Shown here: positions 56,278 to 64,000 of the stretch, piece after piece | Numbering within the stretch: the stretch's first letter is position 1 | How the letters are laid out: each line of letters starts with the position of its first letter | Assembly: GCF_900142645.1 (NCBI RefSeq) | Contig: NZ_FRBP01000009.1 | Location: 157,114-221,113, forward strand | Source: Eubacterium callanderi | Lineage (GTDB): Bacteria; Bacillota; Clostridia; Eubacteriales; Eubacteriaceae | Length of the DNA: 64,000 bases | Direction: 5' to 3' | Position numbers and translations under genes: made by a program | The notes under the pieces: model-generated | Seen by the model: only the letters and a program-made list of their open reading frames with translations | What the model was told of the DNA's origin: nothing | Database searches by the model: none

Positions 56278-57696
56278 TTAGTGCGTAAAACCATATACGC
56301 CCTTGTTGTTAACCTGGTCGCCGCCATGTGGCAGAATGTGTGCTTCGTCCAGTTCCTTGATCGCGCGGTTCATGTCTTCCATGAGCAGAACGCCAAGCTG
56401 TTCACTTAAGTCAGCACGGACAACGACTCTCTGGATAATGTCGTCCTGTAAGTTTTCCGGCAGTGGATAAGCCGGTACCTGCCAGCCCTTCATGCGGATA
56501 CGGTCAGCAAGGTCATATAAGTTCCATTCTTTATTTGCGTCTTTTTTCATCTTCCAGCAGACGATTGGTAAGTTGGAGCCATCGTTGTAGATTTCAAATA
56601 AACCGGTTTTTTCTAGTTCTTTAGAGATATACATGGCAACGTCTCTTGTTCTTTCGTGAATCTTCTTGTAGCCTTCATAGCCATAACGTAAGAAGTTGTA
56701 ATACTGTCCAATGATCTGGCTTGCAGAGCGTGAGAAGTTAATGGCCATTGTCGGCAGGCTGCCGCCTAAGTAGCTGACGCTGAAGATCAGTTCCTTCGGC
56801 AACCATTTTTCATCTCTCCATAATACCCAGCCAATACCTGGATATACCAAGCCGTATTTATGACCGGAAGTATTGATGGAAACAACATTTTTAAGACGGA
56901 AGTCCCATTCCAGGTCTGGTTCAATAAACGGTGCAAACATACCGCCGGAAGCGCCGTCGACATGGATGTAAATTGGGAATTTAGGGTTTTTCTGGTTATA
57001 GTCTTCGACTAAAGTATCCAGAGCTTTGATGTCGTCAAATTTACCAGTGTAGGTAATCCCCATGATACCGACAATACCGATGGTGTATTCATCAACGAAA
57101 TCCATAACGGTATCCATGTTCATGCTCATATGCTGTTCATCCAGGGGTACGAGACGCATTTCGATATCCCAGTACACACAGAATTTTTCCCAGCATACCT
57201 GATAACCAGAGGAGATAACCAGGTTTGGCTTTTTAGCTTTTACATCTAAGCCCTGCTTGATCGCATTGTTACGCCATCTGAATTTCATGGCCATACCACC
57301 AAGCATACAAGCTTCGGAAGAACCTACGGTAGAGGTGCCTAAGAATTTTTCATCATCCGGTGCATGCCACAGATCAGCAATCATATTGACACAACGGTTT
57401 TCGAGTTCAGTTGTCTGAGGGTATTCCGATTTATCAATCGCATTTTTTTCAAGTGTTTCAGCCATGATTTTTGTAGCTTCTGGTTCCATGTAAGTCTGGC
57501 AGAAGGTGGAAAGGTTCAGTCTGGCACTTCCTTCATCCAATAAGTCATCTTTGATTAAGCGGTAAGCAACCTCCGGTTCAACTGGGTCCTTGCGAAGTTT
57601 GTATTTGGGTAAGGGTTCATCACTTGCTTCTGTACCAAAAATTGGGGTTAAGTAGCGATCCTTTAATTTGTCCTGATCATCTTTTGAATATAACAT
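56278..57696 (-). CDS. gadB: Glutamate decarboxylase
   Basis: A 472-residue PLP enzyme of normal GadB length. Key regions are HVDGASGGMFAPF (cofactor Asp) and SINTSGHKYGL (PLP Lys). It converts glutamate to GABA and consumes a proton. AGGAGG precedes ATG, and TTGACA lies about 40 bp upstream on the minus strand (57742-57737). Paired with the antiporter gene it forms the standard acid-resistance system. Confidence 0.96.
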   Translation of the reverse strand: MLYSKDDQDKLKDRYLTPIFGTEASDEPLPKYKLRKDPVEPEVAYRLIKDDLLDEGSARLNLSTFCQTYMEPEATKIMAETLEKNAIDKSEYPQTTELENRCVNMIADLWHAPDDEKFLGTSTVGSSEACMLGGMAMKFRWRNNAIKQGLDVKAKKPNLVISSGYQVCWEKFCVYWDIEMRLVPLDEQHMSMNMDTVMDFVDEYTIGIVGIMGITYTGKFDDIKALDTLVEDYNQKNPKFPIYIHVDGASGGMFAPFIEPDLEWDFRLKNVVSINTSGHKYGLVYPGIGWVLWRDEKWLPKELIFSVSYLGGSLPTMAINFSRSASQIIGQYYNFLRYGYEGYKKIHERTRDVAMYISKELEKTGLFEIYNDGSNLPIVCWKMKKDANKEWNLYDLADRIRMKGWQVPAYPLPENLQDDIIQRVVVRADLSEQLGVLLMEDMNRAIKELDEAHILPHGGDQVNNKGVYGFTH

Positions 57697-57776
57697 TTTG
57701 ATTACCTCCTAAAAATGTTTGAATTAAATTTATTTATGTCAAGCCAATGATAATTGACGACACAGCGTAAAATAAG

Positions 57777-59414
57777 TTATTTTTTAGTGGACAGCTTGTC
57801 CGCTTTGCTCGTTTGAGCGGTCTGCGCTGCAGCTGCGGCCTCCTGGGCTGGGTCAGCAATCGGCGCGGTTTCCTGATTCATGTAATCTTCAGGATCTGGA
57901 TTAATATGATGTTCGCCACGGCCTCTTAAACTGATGTAATTGAAATGACCTGGACGGTCTGCCATGGTAACATGCTGTGGTTCTTTAATCTTCTTGCCCT
58001 TCTTATCATGCAGTGCGTAAATGATGAATGGTACGATAACAGCCAGGATAAAACTGATCATCAGAACCGTTTCGTATTTTCCGTCGTTTGTCGCTGCAAG
58101 CTGAGATGGCGGGAAGAAAGAGATAATAAAGGTAGCAACCGACATAATCAAGCCGATGCCTGCCAGAATGGTCTTACCAGCTGTGCCGCCAGGTACCTGG
58201 TAAGCACGTTTGAGATCCTTGTGTTTGTAGACAAGAACAAAGTAGCCGATAAAGAAGAGAATATAACCGACCAGATAAAGCACAACGGTCAGTGAAATTG
58301 CAGTTAAGAATGAAATGTTTGCGCCGCCGCCGCCAAAGGTCAGAACAGCTGCCCAAATGGTGACGATAACGCCCTGTACCATAATCAGCGGAACAGGAAC
58401 ATTGTGTTTGTTGACTTTTTTGAAAACACCAGGTAAGATACCTTTTTGTGCTGTGGTGTAAAGACCTCTTGAAGGGCCGACAACCCAGGCGCTTACTTCG
58501 CCCATAACGCCGACCGCAATCATGCAGGCAATGATTTTAACCAGCCATCCAAGATGTGGATTAACATGATTCATCAAAGCGGCGAACGCCTGGACAACAC
58601 CAGAGTTCATGCTTAATTCGCTTGCCGGAACGGAAGCCGCAACCGCCATACCACCGATGGTGTTTAAGATAATGGCCATAATGACCAGCATAAACATGGC
58701 CAGCGGATAGTTCTTGTTGGCGTTCTGCAGCTCATTGACGTGTGAGGCAGAAGCTTCAACACCCATGAAGGCCAGAACGAATGAAGCGAAAATTACCAGC
58801 GTATTGATTTTAGAAAAATCAGGAATGAATGCTTTTGCGCTGATTTCGACATTCAGCGGACCGCCGGTTGTAAAGTAAGCAATCGCCAGACCGAAAAGAA
58901 TAATGGCCGGAATAATGATCCCGACAATCAGGCCGACTTTTGAAATGATCGCGGTGTACTTGGTTCCGCCGAGCTGAGAGAAGGTCAAGGCCCAGAAGAC
59001 AACTAATACGCCGATAAACTGTATGGTCGGATTGCTGCTGAGTGCAGGGAAGTCAAACACATACGAGAATGCGCCGAGAATGAAATAAATCATGGTGACA
59101 AAACCGACGGTTATTTGGAACCATTGAAAAAAGATTGCGGCAAAACCCCATCGTTCACCAAGTGTATTTCCGACCCAGGCAAAAATACCACCGTCCTGCC
59201 AGCCATCGACCGTCGCCATTTCAGCGGCGCAGAGAGCAACAGGAATGAACCATAAAAATCCACCAAGTAATAAGAAAAATACAAGCTGGAAACCAGATGA
59301 TGCAAAGGTTGGATATTCATAGACCGTCATAACCATTGAAGCAGTAATGGCAAAGAAGCCAAATAAGGTTAAGGTCTTTTTAGGTCCAGTGCTTTGCGAA
59401 CTTGGTTTATTCAT
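57777..59414 (-). CDS. gadC: Glutamate:GABA antiporter
   Basis: A 545-residue APC-superfamily antiporter with about twelve hydrophobic helices, MTVYEYPTFASSG in helix 1 and a polar C-terminal tail of about 60 residues, which in E. coli GadC works as a pH-gated plug. It lies 80 bp upstream of gadB on the same strand. GGAGG precedes ATG. Confidence 0.93.
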   Translation of the reverse strand: MNKPSSQSTGPKKTLTLFGFFAITASMVMTVYEYPTFASSGFQLVFFLLLGGFLWFIPVALCAAEMATVDGWQDGGIFAWVGNTLGERWGFAAIFFQWFQITVGFVTMIYFILGAFSYVFDFPALSSNPTIQFIGVLVVFWALTFSQLGGTKYTAIISKVGLIVGIIIPAIILFGLAIAYFTTGGPLNVEISAKAFIPDFSKINTLVIFASFVLAFMGVEASASHVNELQNANKNYPLAMFMLVIMAIILNTIGGMAVAASVPASELSMNSGVVQAFAALMNHVNPHLGWLVKIIACMIAVGVMGEVSAWVVGPSRGLYTTAQKGILPGVFKKVNKHNVPVPLIMVQGVIVTIWAAVLTFGGGGANISFLTAISLTVVLYLVGYILFFIGYFVLVYKHKDLKRAYQVPGGTAGKTILAGIGLIMSVATFIISFFPPSQLAATNDGKYETVLMISFILAVIVPFIIYALHDKKGKKIKEPQHVTMADRPGHFNYISLRGRGEHHINPDPEDYMNQETAPIADPAQEAAAAAQTAQTSKADKLSTKK

Positions 59415-59547
59415 GTGAGAAACACCTCCTAAAAAATGTTCTTTTGGTTTACGGTTAATTACTTACCCGGCGAAATTTTGGTTTAAACAAAAAAGAAGAA
59501 AAAAGTAAAAATAAAAATTTTTATTTTAAGAATGATTGAAAAACGAC

Positions 59548-59592
59548 AAAGATCCTTAAAAATCGCATTTAAGGCGATTTTTAAGGATCTTT
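59548..59592 (-). terminator. Strong terminator of the second GGDEF gene
   Basis: Near-perfect 19-bp stem, AAAGATCCTTAAAAATCGC and its complement, with a 7-nt loop and homopolymer tails on both sides. It sits 15 bp beyond the minus-strand stop. Confidence 0.9.
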
Positions 59593-59606
59593 TTGGGTAA
59601 TTCGTC

Positions 59607-61253
59607 TCAATCTTCATGAAACAAATCAGCTTCTTTTTCATAGATGGCATAAGCGGAGGACTCATTATGCTTGGCATCGTACATGGCCTCATCAGCCTGG
59701 CGTATCCACTGGCTGCGGTTAATGGTATCATCCTTGAGGAAAGTGATCCCCAGACTGGCAGAAAGATTGACAGGGTGCTCTCTGAGATTTTTAATATTTT
59801 CGATATTCCGAAGGATATTTTCCGCTAAATCCAAAACATCCTTTGGATTTGAATAATTATTGATAAATATCAGGAATTCATCACCGCCCAGACGGGCAGG
59901 GAAAACATTATCGCTGGCAATGCCCTTTAGAATTTTGGCGACAGCATTGAGTGCGGCGTCGCCCATATGATGTCCGAAGGTATCATTGATGGTTTTAAAA
60001 CCGTTAAGGTCAAAAAGAAAAAGAGCCTGATTGTTGTATTTTCTGAACAGCGTGTCCATTGTGTGATAAATAGACTTACGGTTTGGAATGTTGGTCAGCC
60101 CGTCAATATAAGCCGACTTCTTTAAAAGTTCATTTGTTTTCACCAGCTCATGCTTGCTGATTTCCAGGGTTTCAGTCATCTGATTGATGTTGTCAGCCAG
60201 CTCGTGAAACTCATCGTCTCCTGGAATTTCACAGCGCACAGAAAAGTTTTCATGCTGAATCTGCTTGATCTTTTCCGTCAGATAGGTAAGAGGGTTCGTA
60301 ATGGTTTTGGCAAGCTGAATTCCGATAAACAGAGCGACCAGTGTAATCGTCAATGTAGTGAGAAGCAGCATGGTCTGCAGGGTGTTGGCCTCTTTAAAAA
60401 CCTCGGTTTGCGTCATACAGACAACCACGACCCAGCCAGAGGTAGGGATCTTTTCGTAATTGGCAATAACAGGGGTACCATCATAGTTATAGGTAAAGAA
60501 TCCAGTGTTGCTCTTTAGTCGGTTGTTTTCAACATCGGATATGAACTTTTTCAGATCTGCGTCATTATTGAGGGCGTTCTCCTGACTTTCTTCTGAGGAG
60601 AGACCTTCCTCCATAATTGTAGAAAGCTGTTTGGCCTTGGAGTCCAGAATATAGACATAGCCGCTGTCGCCCACCTTACGCTGGCTGATCTGCTGGTTAA
60701 TACTTCCAATACTGACATTGCGGTTTAAAATTCCGATGGGTTTTTGGGAAGTATCGTATATCTTTATGGCCAATGCGAGGCATTTACTGCCGTTGGACGG
60801 CGTGTCCACAACTTCATTGTAGGAATCCTTGTTTTGCTCAATCAATGTTTTGAACATGCTTGAATCCCTCACGTTTGTCCCCTGATAGTTAGGGTCCGAT
60901 GAAGCCACGACATTTCCGGACAGGTCGATGATTGAATTGCGATTGACAACGCTGTTTGTTTTAGCGCTGATGTTCAGGAGCTGCTGCGCCGGCTCCAGGA
61001 GCTCAGAGTTTGACGGATCGCTCAGACTCTTGGCGAAAGCGGGAATCTGAGCTGTGAATTCCAGATCATCCATTTGTGTTTTGTAAAACTCTTCCAGATA
61101 GTTGGCGATGGATTCAGAAACATCTGACAGGGCCTGCTTTCGCATCTCCAAAGAGCTTCTTGACATATAAATGCTTATAATGGAAGATAATATTAAAAGC
61201 GGTATCACCACTAACAGAATCATTAAAAGGGGGAGCTTTCTCTTTACTTTCAA
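59607..61253 (-). CDS. Membrane sensor diguanylate cyclase (dCache-HAMP-GGDEF)
   Basis: A 548-residue protein: N-terminal helix (about 8-28), a double-Cache-type extracytoplasmic domain (about 30-285; ASSDPNYQGTNVRD, GDSGYVYILD), a second helix (about 290-310), HAMP (about 315-370) and GGDEF with intact RLGGDEFLIF. The RxxD I-site is replaced (SDNV), so product inhibition may be absent. The likely start is TTG 61253 after GGAGGTGA; a TTG at 61286 would put that RBS inside the gene. Confidence 0.9.
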   Translation of the reverse strand: MKVKRKLPLLMILLVVIPLLILSSIISIYMSRSSLEMRKQALSDVSESIANYLEEFYKTQMDDLEFTAQIPAFAKSLSDPSNSELLEPAQQLLNISAKTNSVVNRNSIIDLSGNVVASSDPNYQGTNVRDSSMFKTLIEQNKDSYNEVVDTPSNGSKCLALAIKIYDTSQKPIGILNRNVSIGSINQQISQRKVGDSGYVYILDSKAKQLSTIMEEGLSSEESQENALNNDADLKKFISDVENNRLKSNTGFFTYNYDGTPVIANYEKIPTSGWVVVVCMTQTEVFKEANTLQTMLLLTTLTITLVALFIGIQLAKTITNPLTYLTEKIKQIQHENFSVRCEIPGDDEFHELADNINQMTETLEISKHELVKTNELLKKSAYIDGLTNIPNRKSIYHTMDTLFRKYNNQALFLFDLNGFKTINDTFGHHMGDAALNAVAKILKGIASDNVFPARLGGDEFLIFINNYSNPKDVLDLAENILRNIENIKNLREHPVNLSASLGITFLKDDTINRSQWIRQADEAMYDAKHNESSAYAIYEKEADLFHED

Positions 61254-61335
61254 AATATGTGTCACCTCCAGGAGATTTCTACCCAACTCTACTTTATTTT
61301 AACACAAGTTTAACGAGAGTAAAAATAAAAAAAGA

Positions 61336-61364
61336 TTGACATTATTCTTTCAAACACGTATAGT
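61336..61364 (+). promoter_or_regulatory. Promoter of the corA leader
   Basis: TTGACA (61336-61341) and TATAGT (61359-61364), spacer 17. The start site is expected near 61371. Confidence 0.8.
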
Positions 61365-61390
61365 AGGTAGAGGGCACAATCCTAAACAGT

Positions 61391-61420
61391 ACCTTCATGT
61401 TTTATGTGAAGGTTTTTTCT
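61391..61420 (+). terminator. Early terminator in the corA leader
   Basis: ACCTTCA / TGAAGGT hairpin with a 9-nt loop and T6, only about 20-50 nt after the predicted start. Most transcripts would end here as a roughly 50-nt RNA unless the terminator is bypassed. Confidence 0.75.
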
Positions 61421-61458
61421 TTGTGATAAGCCCTTAAGATACAAAAAGGAGTGATATT

Positions 61459-61545
61459 ATGGACGCAGACCCTGGAGAGAAGCGCTTACTAAAATTGAAT
61501 AATCAAGCGGTCATAATATCAGCATATATTTTGACCGCTTTCTAA
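61459..61545 (+). CDS. 28-residue putative leader peptide upstream of corA
   Basis: AAAGGAGTG is well spaced before ATG 61459. The frame encodes MDADPGEKRLLKL followed by a hydrophobic tail and ends at TAA 61543-61545, 14 bp before the corA start. It has an early Asp-rich/Pro segment, which recalls leader peptides of magnesium transporter genes whose translation senses magnesium; that parallel is inference. Its 3' half encodes the hairpin described in the next entry. Confidence 0.6.
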   Translation: MDADPGEKRLLKLNNQAVIISAYILTAF

Positions 61546-61561
61546 CGAGGGAGGTCAAAAT
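61505..61561 (+). promoter_or_regulatory. Mutually exclusive hairpins controlling corA translation
   Basis: AAGCGGTCA (61505-61513) can pair with TGACCGCTT (61532-61540). Alternatively ATTTTGACC (61528-61536) can pair with GGTCAAAAT (61553-61561), which includes part of the corA RBS and its ATG. The two pairings share TGACC, so only one can form. Ribosomes on the leader ORF would decide which. Confidence 0.6.
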
Positions 61562-62492
61562 GATCAATATTTACAAAACGATTGATGGAAAAATTGTAGA
61601 AATTGATGAAATTGAAAAGCATGCCTGGATTAACATGGTAAATCCCACAGAGGAAGAGCTTCTGTCAATTTCAGATCAATTAAATGTAGAAGAGGATTTT
61701 CTCCGTGCCGCACTGGATGAAGAAGAAATCTCACGTGTCGAGCTTGATGAGGATATGAATCAGGCATTAATAACCATCGATGTACCCATAGTGGATAAAA
61801 CCTCACAGATGGTTTTATACAGTACCATACCGGTTGGGATTATCGAAACCCATGAGAACATTATAACGGTCTGTCTGCAAAGCAATACCATTATCGATGA
61901 CTTTGCAAAGGGCCGGGTAAAGCATGTTTTTACAAATCTGAAAACCCGGTTTATTTTTCAGATGCTTTACCGTGTTGCGACCCGGTTCCTGGTTTACCTG
62001 AGACATATTAACCGAATGAGCACCGAAATCGAGAAGGAACTGCATCGTTCGATGAAAAACAAAGAACTTATCCAGTTATTGGATTTGGAAAAGAGTTTGG
62101 TGTTCTTCTCCACTTCATTAAAAGCGAACCAGTCCGTGCTTGAAAAGCTTCAGCGGGGGCGTGTCATCAAGCTTTACGAAGATGACCGCGAGCTGTTAGA
62201 GGACGTGCTGATTGAAGTGGAGCAGGCCATTGAGATGTCCAATATTTACAGCAATATTTTGAGCGGTACGATGGATGCTTTCGCGTCGATCATTTCAAAC
62301 AACTTGAATATTGTAATGAAGGTTTTAACCTCCATTACAATATTGATGGCAATACCAACAATGGTCTCAAGCTTTTATGGAATGAACGTTTCGGGCCTGC
62401 CGTTTGCTAATTTTGGAGCAGTTGTGATTATCGTTGTGATCCTAACCGCTTTGGTAGCAATGATATTATTCAGAAAAAACATGTTCTCATAG
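61560..62492 (+). CDS. corA: CorA-family magnesium/divalent cation transporter
   Basis: A 310-residue CorA-type channel: a large cytoplasmic N-terminal funnel (about 1-245) and two C-terminal helices with the signature YGMN after helix 1. The loop following it (VSGLPFANF) departs from the MPEL of classical CorA, as in other Firmicute homologues, so ion preference is less sure. GGGAGG precedes ATG. Confidence 0.93.
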   Translation: MINIYKTIDGKIVEIDEIEKHAWINMVNPTEEELLSISDQLNVEEDFLRAALDEEEISRVELDEDMNQALITIDVPIVDKTSQMVLYSTIPVGIIETHENIITVCLQSNTIIDDFAKGRVKHVFTNLKTRFIFQMLYRVATRFLVYLRHINRMSTEIEKELHRSMKNKELIQLLDLEKSLVFFSTSLKANQSVLEKLQRGRVIKLYEDDRELLEDVLIEVEQAIEMSNIYSNILSGTMDAFASIISNNLNIVMKVLTSITILMAIPTMVSSFYGMNVSGLPFANFGAVVIIVVILTALVAMILFRKNMFS

Positions 62493-62512
62493 CAATAAAT
62501 TGTTCAAGCTGC

Positions 62513-62541
62513 TTGACAATATAGACGAATGGCGCTATAAT
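62513..62541 (+). promoter_or_regulatory. ribU promoter
   Basis: TTGACA (62513-62518) and TATAAT (62536-62541), spacer 17: full consensus, directly upstream of the riboswitch. Confidence 0.9.
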
Positions 62542-62565
62542 GTATACAGAAAATTAAATGATATG

Positions 62566-62690
62566 TCTGTTTCAGGGCGAGGTGTAATTCCTCACTGGTA
62601 GTGATGTGCGAAGGAGCAATAAGTCTACGAGCCGAAAGGCCGATCTGGTTAGAATCCAGAACCAACGGTATAGTCCGGATGAAAGAAATT
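62566..62690 (+). ncRNA. FMN riboswitch (RFN element)
   Basis: All conserved blocks are present in order: CAGGGCGAGGTGTAATTCCTC, ACTGGTAGTGATG, GAGCCGAAAGGCCGATCTGG, GAATCCAGAACCAACGGTAT and AGTCCGGATGAAAGAAA. Ends are approximate. It should switch off ribU when FMN is plentiful by allowing the terminator that follows. Confidence 0.95.
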
Positions 62691-62715
62691 AGCACAGTTG
62701 ATGCGCTTAGTATTG

Positions 62716-62749
62716 AGCCCTTAGGTACACAGACCTAAGGGCTTTTTTA
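62716..62749 (+). terminator. Riboswitch-controlled terminator
   Basis: Perfect 11-bp stem AGCCCTTAGGT / ACCTAAGGGCT with a 6-nt loop and T6, between the FMN aptamer and ribU. This is the expression platform. Confidence 0.9.
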
Positions 62750-62782
62750 ATACGACCTGACAGACCCACAGGAGGTATCATC

Positions 62783-63346
62783 ATGAACGTCAAAACGAAG
62801 ACGATCACTCAAATGGCGGTATTGGCAGCGATGTCCATACTATTGGTCTACTTAATTCACTTTCCAATTTTCCCGGCAGCTCCTTTTTTAGAGTATGATC
62901 CGGCGGATATCCCCATTTTGATCGGTACATTTATGTTTGGGCCGTTAGGTGGCCTGGTTTTAACAGCGGTTGTCTCTATTTTACAGGGATTAACGGTAAG
63001 CTCGGCCAGCGGTATTATCGGCATTATGATGCATTTCTTTGCGACGGGAAGCTTTGTCCTAGTGGCAGGCAATATTTATAAGAAGCATCGTACACGGAAG
63101 GGCGCTGTTGTTGGACTGCTCTTTGGAGCCCTGGCAATGACGATCACAATGGTTATCTGGAATCTGATTTTCACACCGCTGTTTATGGGAACACCAATTG
63201 AGGCGGTTATAGCAATGCTCATTCCAGTCATTATACCATTTAATTTAATTAAAACAGGTGTCAATGCGCTCATTACATTTATTGTCTACAAGTCTGTATC
63301 AAAGGTTTTAGGCATGGAAATCAAAGAAACAAAGCTGGCTGAATAA
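62783..63346 (+). CDS. ribU: Riboflavin ECF transporter substrate-binding subunit
   Basis: A 187-residue integral membrane S-component with about five to six helices. The assignment to RibU rests on family resemblance and on the FMN riboswitch directly upstream. It captures riboflavin and works with a shared ECF energising module encoded elsewhere. AGGAGG precedes ATG. Confidence 0.92.
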   Translation: MNVKTKTITQMAVLAAMSILLVYLIHFPIFPAAPFLEYDPADIPILIGTFMFGPLGGLVLTAVVSILQGLTVSSASGIIGIMMHFFATGSFVLVAGNIYKKHRTRKGAVVGLLFGALAMTITMVIWNLIFTPLFMGTPIEAVIAMLIPVIIPFNLIKTGVNALITFIVYKSVSKVLGMEIKETKLAE

Positions 63347-63366
63347 GCTTGAATAAGCCATTGAGA

Positions 63367-63397
63367 AGCGAAATCTTCACGGATTTCGCTTTTTTTA
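63367..63397 (+). terminator. ribU terminator
   Basis: AGCGAAATC / GATTTCGCT with a 6-nt loop, followed by T7. Confidence 0.9.
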
Positions 63398-63418
63398 TAA
63401 AAAAAATCAAATAACCTA

Positions 63419-63447
63419 TTGACAGTTCATAAAAAAGCTGATAAACT
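63419..63447 (+). promoter_or_regulatory. rRNA operon promoter P1
   Basis: TTGACA (63419-63424) and TAAACT (63442-63447), spacer 17. CAAGTCGTCA at 63452-63461 lies at the start site, as in the tRNA operon P1 at 2059. Confidence 0.75.
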
Positions 63448-63529
63448 ATGTCAAGTCGTCAGCAATAAGGCGTTGCTGATTTTGAGTAAAAGTCTTCGAA
63501 AAAAGATTTTGAAAAAAGCAAAAAAGCGC

Positions 63530-63559
63530 TTGACAACAGCCTGTGAGATGTTGTATCAT
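63530..63559 (+). promoter_or_regulatory. rRNA operon promoter P2
   Basis: TTGACA (63530-63535) and TATCAT (63554-63559), spacer 18. The close variant CAAGCTGTCA follows at 63563-63572. About 200 bp of leader separates it from 16S; it includes TGAACACTTCAAAA (about 63699-63712), which may be a boxA-like antitermination site. Confidence 0.75.
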
Positions 63560-63761
63560 AAACAAGCTGTCAAGGACGGCAGATGAATCTCTTCATTAAT
63601 ATAGATAAAGAGGTTCGGGTCATAGAAAAGAGAATAGTACCATAAAACCTGAAATTCCAGCTGAATAAAATCAGCAAAGGATAAAAACGCAAGTGCGATG
63701 AACACTTCAAAAAATCATCAAATGAACCAGATCAAGAAGCCGAAAGGCTAACGATAAACTT

Positions 63762-64000
63762 TTTATTGAGAGTTTGATCCTGGCTCAGGACGAACGCTGG
63801 CGGTATGCTTAACACATGCAAGTCGAACGAGAAAGTTTTGAATGATCCTTCGGGTGAAATTAGAACTGGAAAGTGGCGAACGGGTGAGTAACGCGTGGGT
63901 AACCTGCCCTATGGAAAGGAATAGCCTCGGGAAACTGGGAGTAAAGCCTTATATTATGGTTTTGTCGCATGGCAAGATCATGAAAACTCCGGTGCCATAG
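63762..64000 (+). rRNA. 16S ribosomal RNA, 5' end (continues beyond window)
   Basis: Begins with the universal GAGAGTTTGATCCTGGCTCAG and includes GACGAACGCTGGCGGTATGC and GTGGCGAACGGGTGAGTAAC. The variable region V1-V2 fits, from memory, the Eubacterium limosum group. The exact mature 5' end is approximate by a few bases. Confidence 0.96.

Overview
The window is a chromosomal segment of a low-to-mid GC Firmicute. The best fit is an acetogenic Eubacterium of the E. limosum group. The evidence is the 5' end of a 16S rRNA gene at the right edge, clostridial gene neighbourhoods (polA-coaE, pcrA-ligA, gatCAB, rph-rdgB-yfcE), strong Shine-Dalgarno sites, and an MttB-type methyltransferase with its own corrinoid protein. 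Species assignment rests on memory of the family, not on a search.

Layout. 0-2.5 kb: 3' part of a P-type ATPase, then a Pro-Met-Phe tRNA operon. 2.6-7.5 kb: a corrinoid protein, two GntR regulators, an EamA transporter, a small protein and an MttB-family methyltransferase. This looks like a complete substrate-specific demethylation module without its second methyltransferase, with twin palindromic operators over the transporter promoter. 7.7-12.3 kb: an AraC regulator and a heterodimeric ABC exporter-type pair. 12.5-19.4 kb: a sensor with a degenerate GGDEF domain, then TetR / MMPL transporter / secreted coiled-coil partner. 19.5-20.0 kb: a non-coding array of three 147-149 bp hairpin-rich repeats. 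20-23.5 kb: polA, coaE, tRNA-Leu. 23.7-27 kb: an AT-rich insert-like stretch with a membrane-anchored hypothetical protein and a DUF1906 wall-lytic-like protein. 27-36.6 kb: a long operon of an unknown zinc-ribbon protein, a two-component system, an iron alcohol dehydrogenase, pcrA and ligA. 36.6-42.6 kb: a methyltransferase, gatCAB, rph, rdgB, yfcE. 42.6-43.7 kb: five tRNA genes with truncated tRNA-Lys duplicates around hairpin elements. 43.7-48.2 kb: ferredoxin-type protein, nitroreductase, small membrane proteins, pyrE, and a TIGR00300 / archaeal ornithine-cyclodeaminase-like protein. 48.3-54.3 kb: metNIQ, aroE, an HD protein, cobT, a tandem ACT protein. 54.5-59.4 kb: TetR, nudC, gadB, gadC. 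59.6-64 kb: a GGDEF sensor, a corA gene with an elaborate leader, an FMN riboswitch with ribU, and the tandem promoters and start of an rRNA operon.

Overlying this are about twelve copies of a dispersed palindrome (core GTATCGYCRCGATAC), all between genes. Some sit in convergent gaps as bidirectional terminators, others just upstream of genes.

The most unusual signals are: (1) the 147-bp repeat array, which starts one transcription-start distance from an extended -10 promoter and in which the third copy keeps three nested stems with different sequence; (2) the corA leader, with a short promoter-terminator unit, a 28-codon leader ORF and two mutually exclusive hairpins, one covering the corA start; (3) the split tRNA-Lys duplications; (4) the orphan MttB module with its twin operators.
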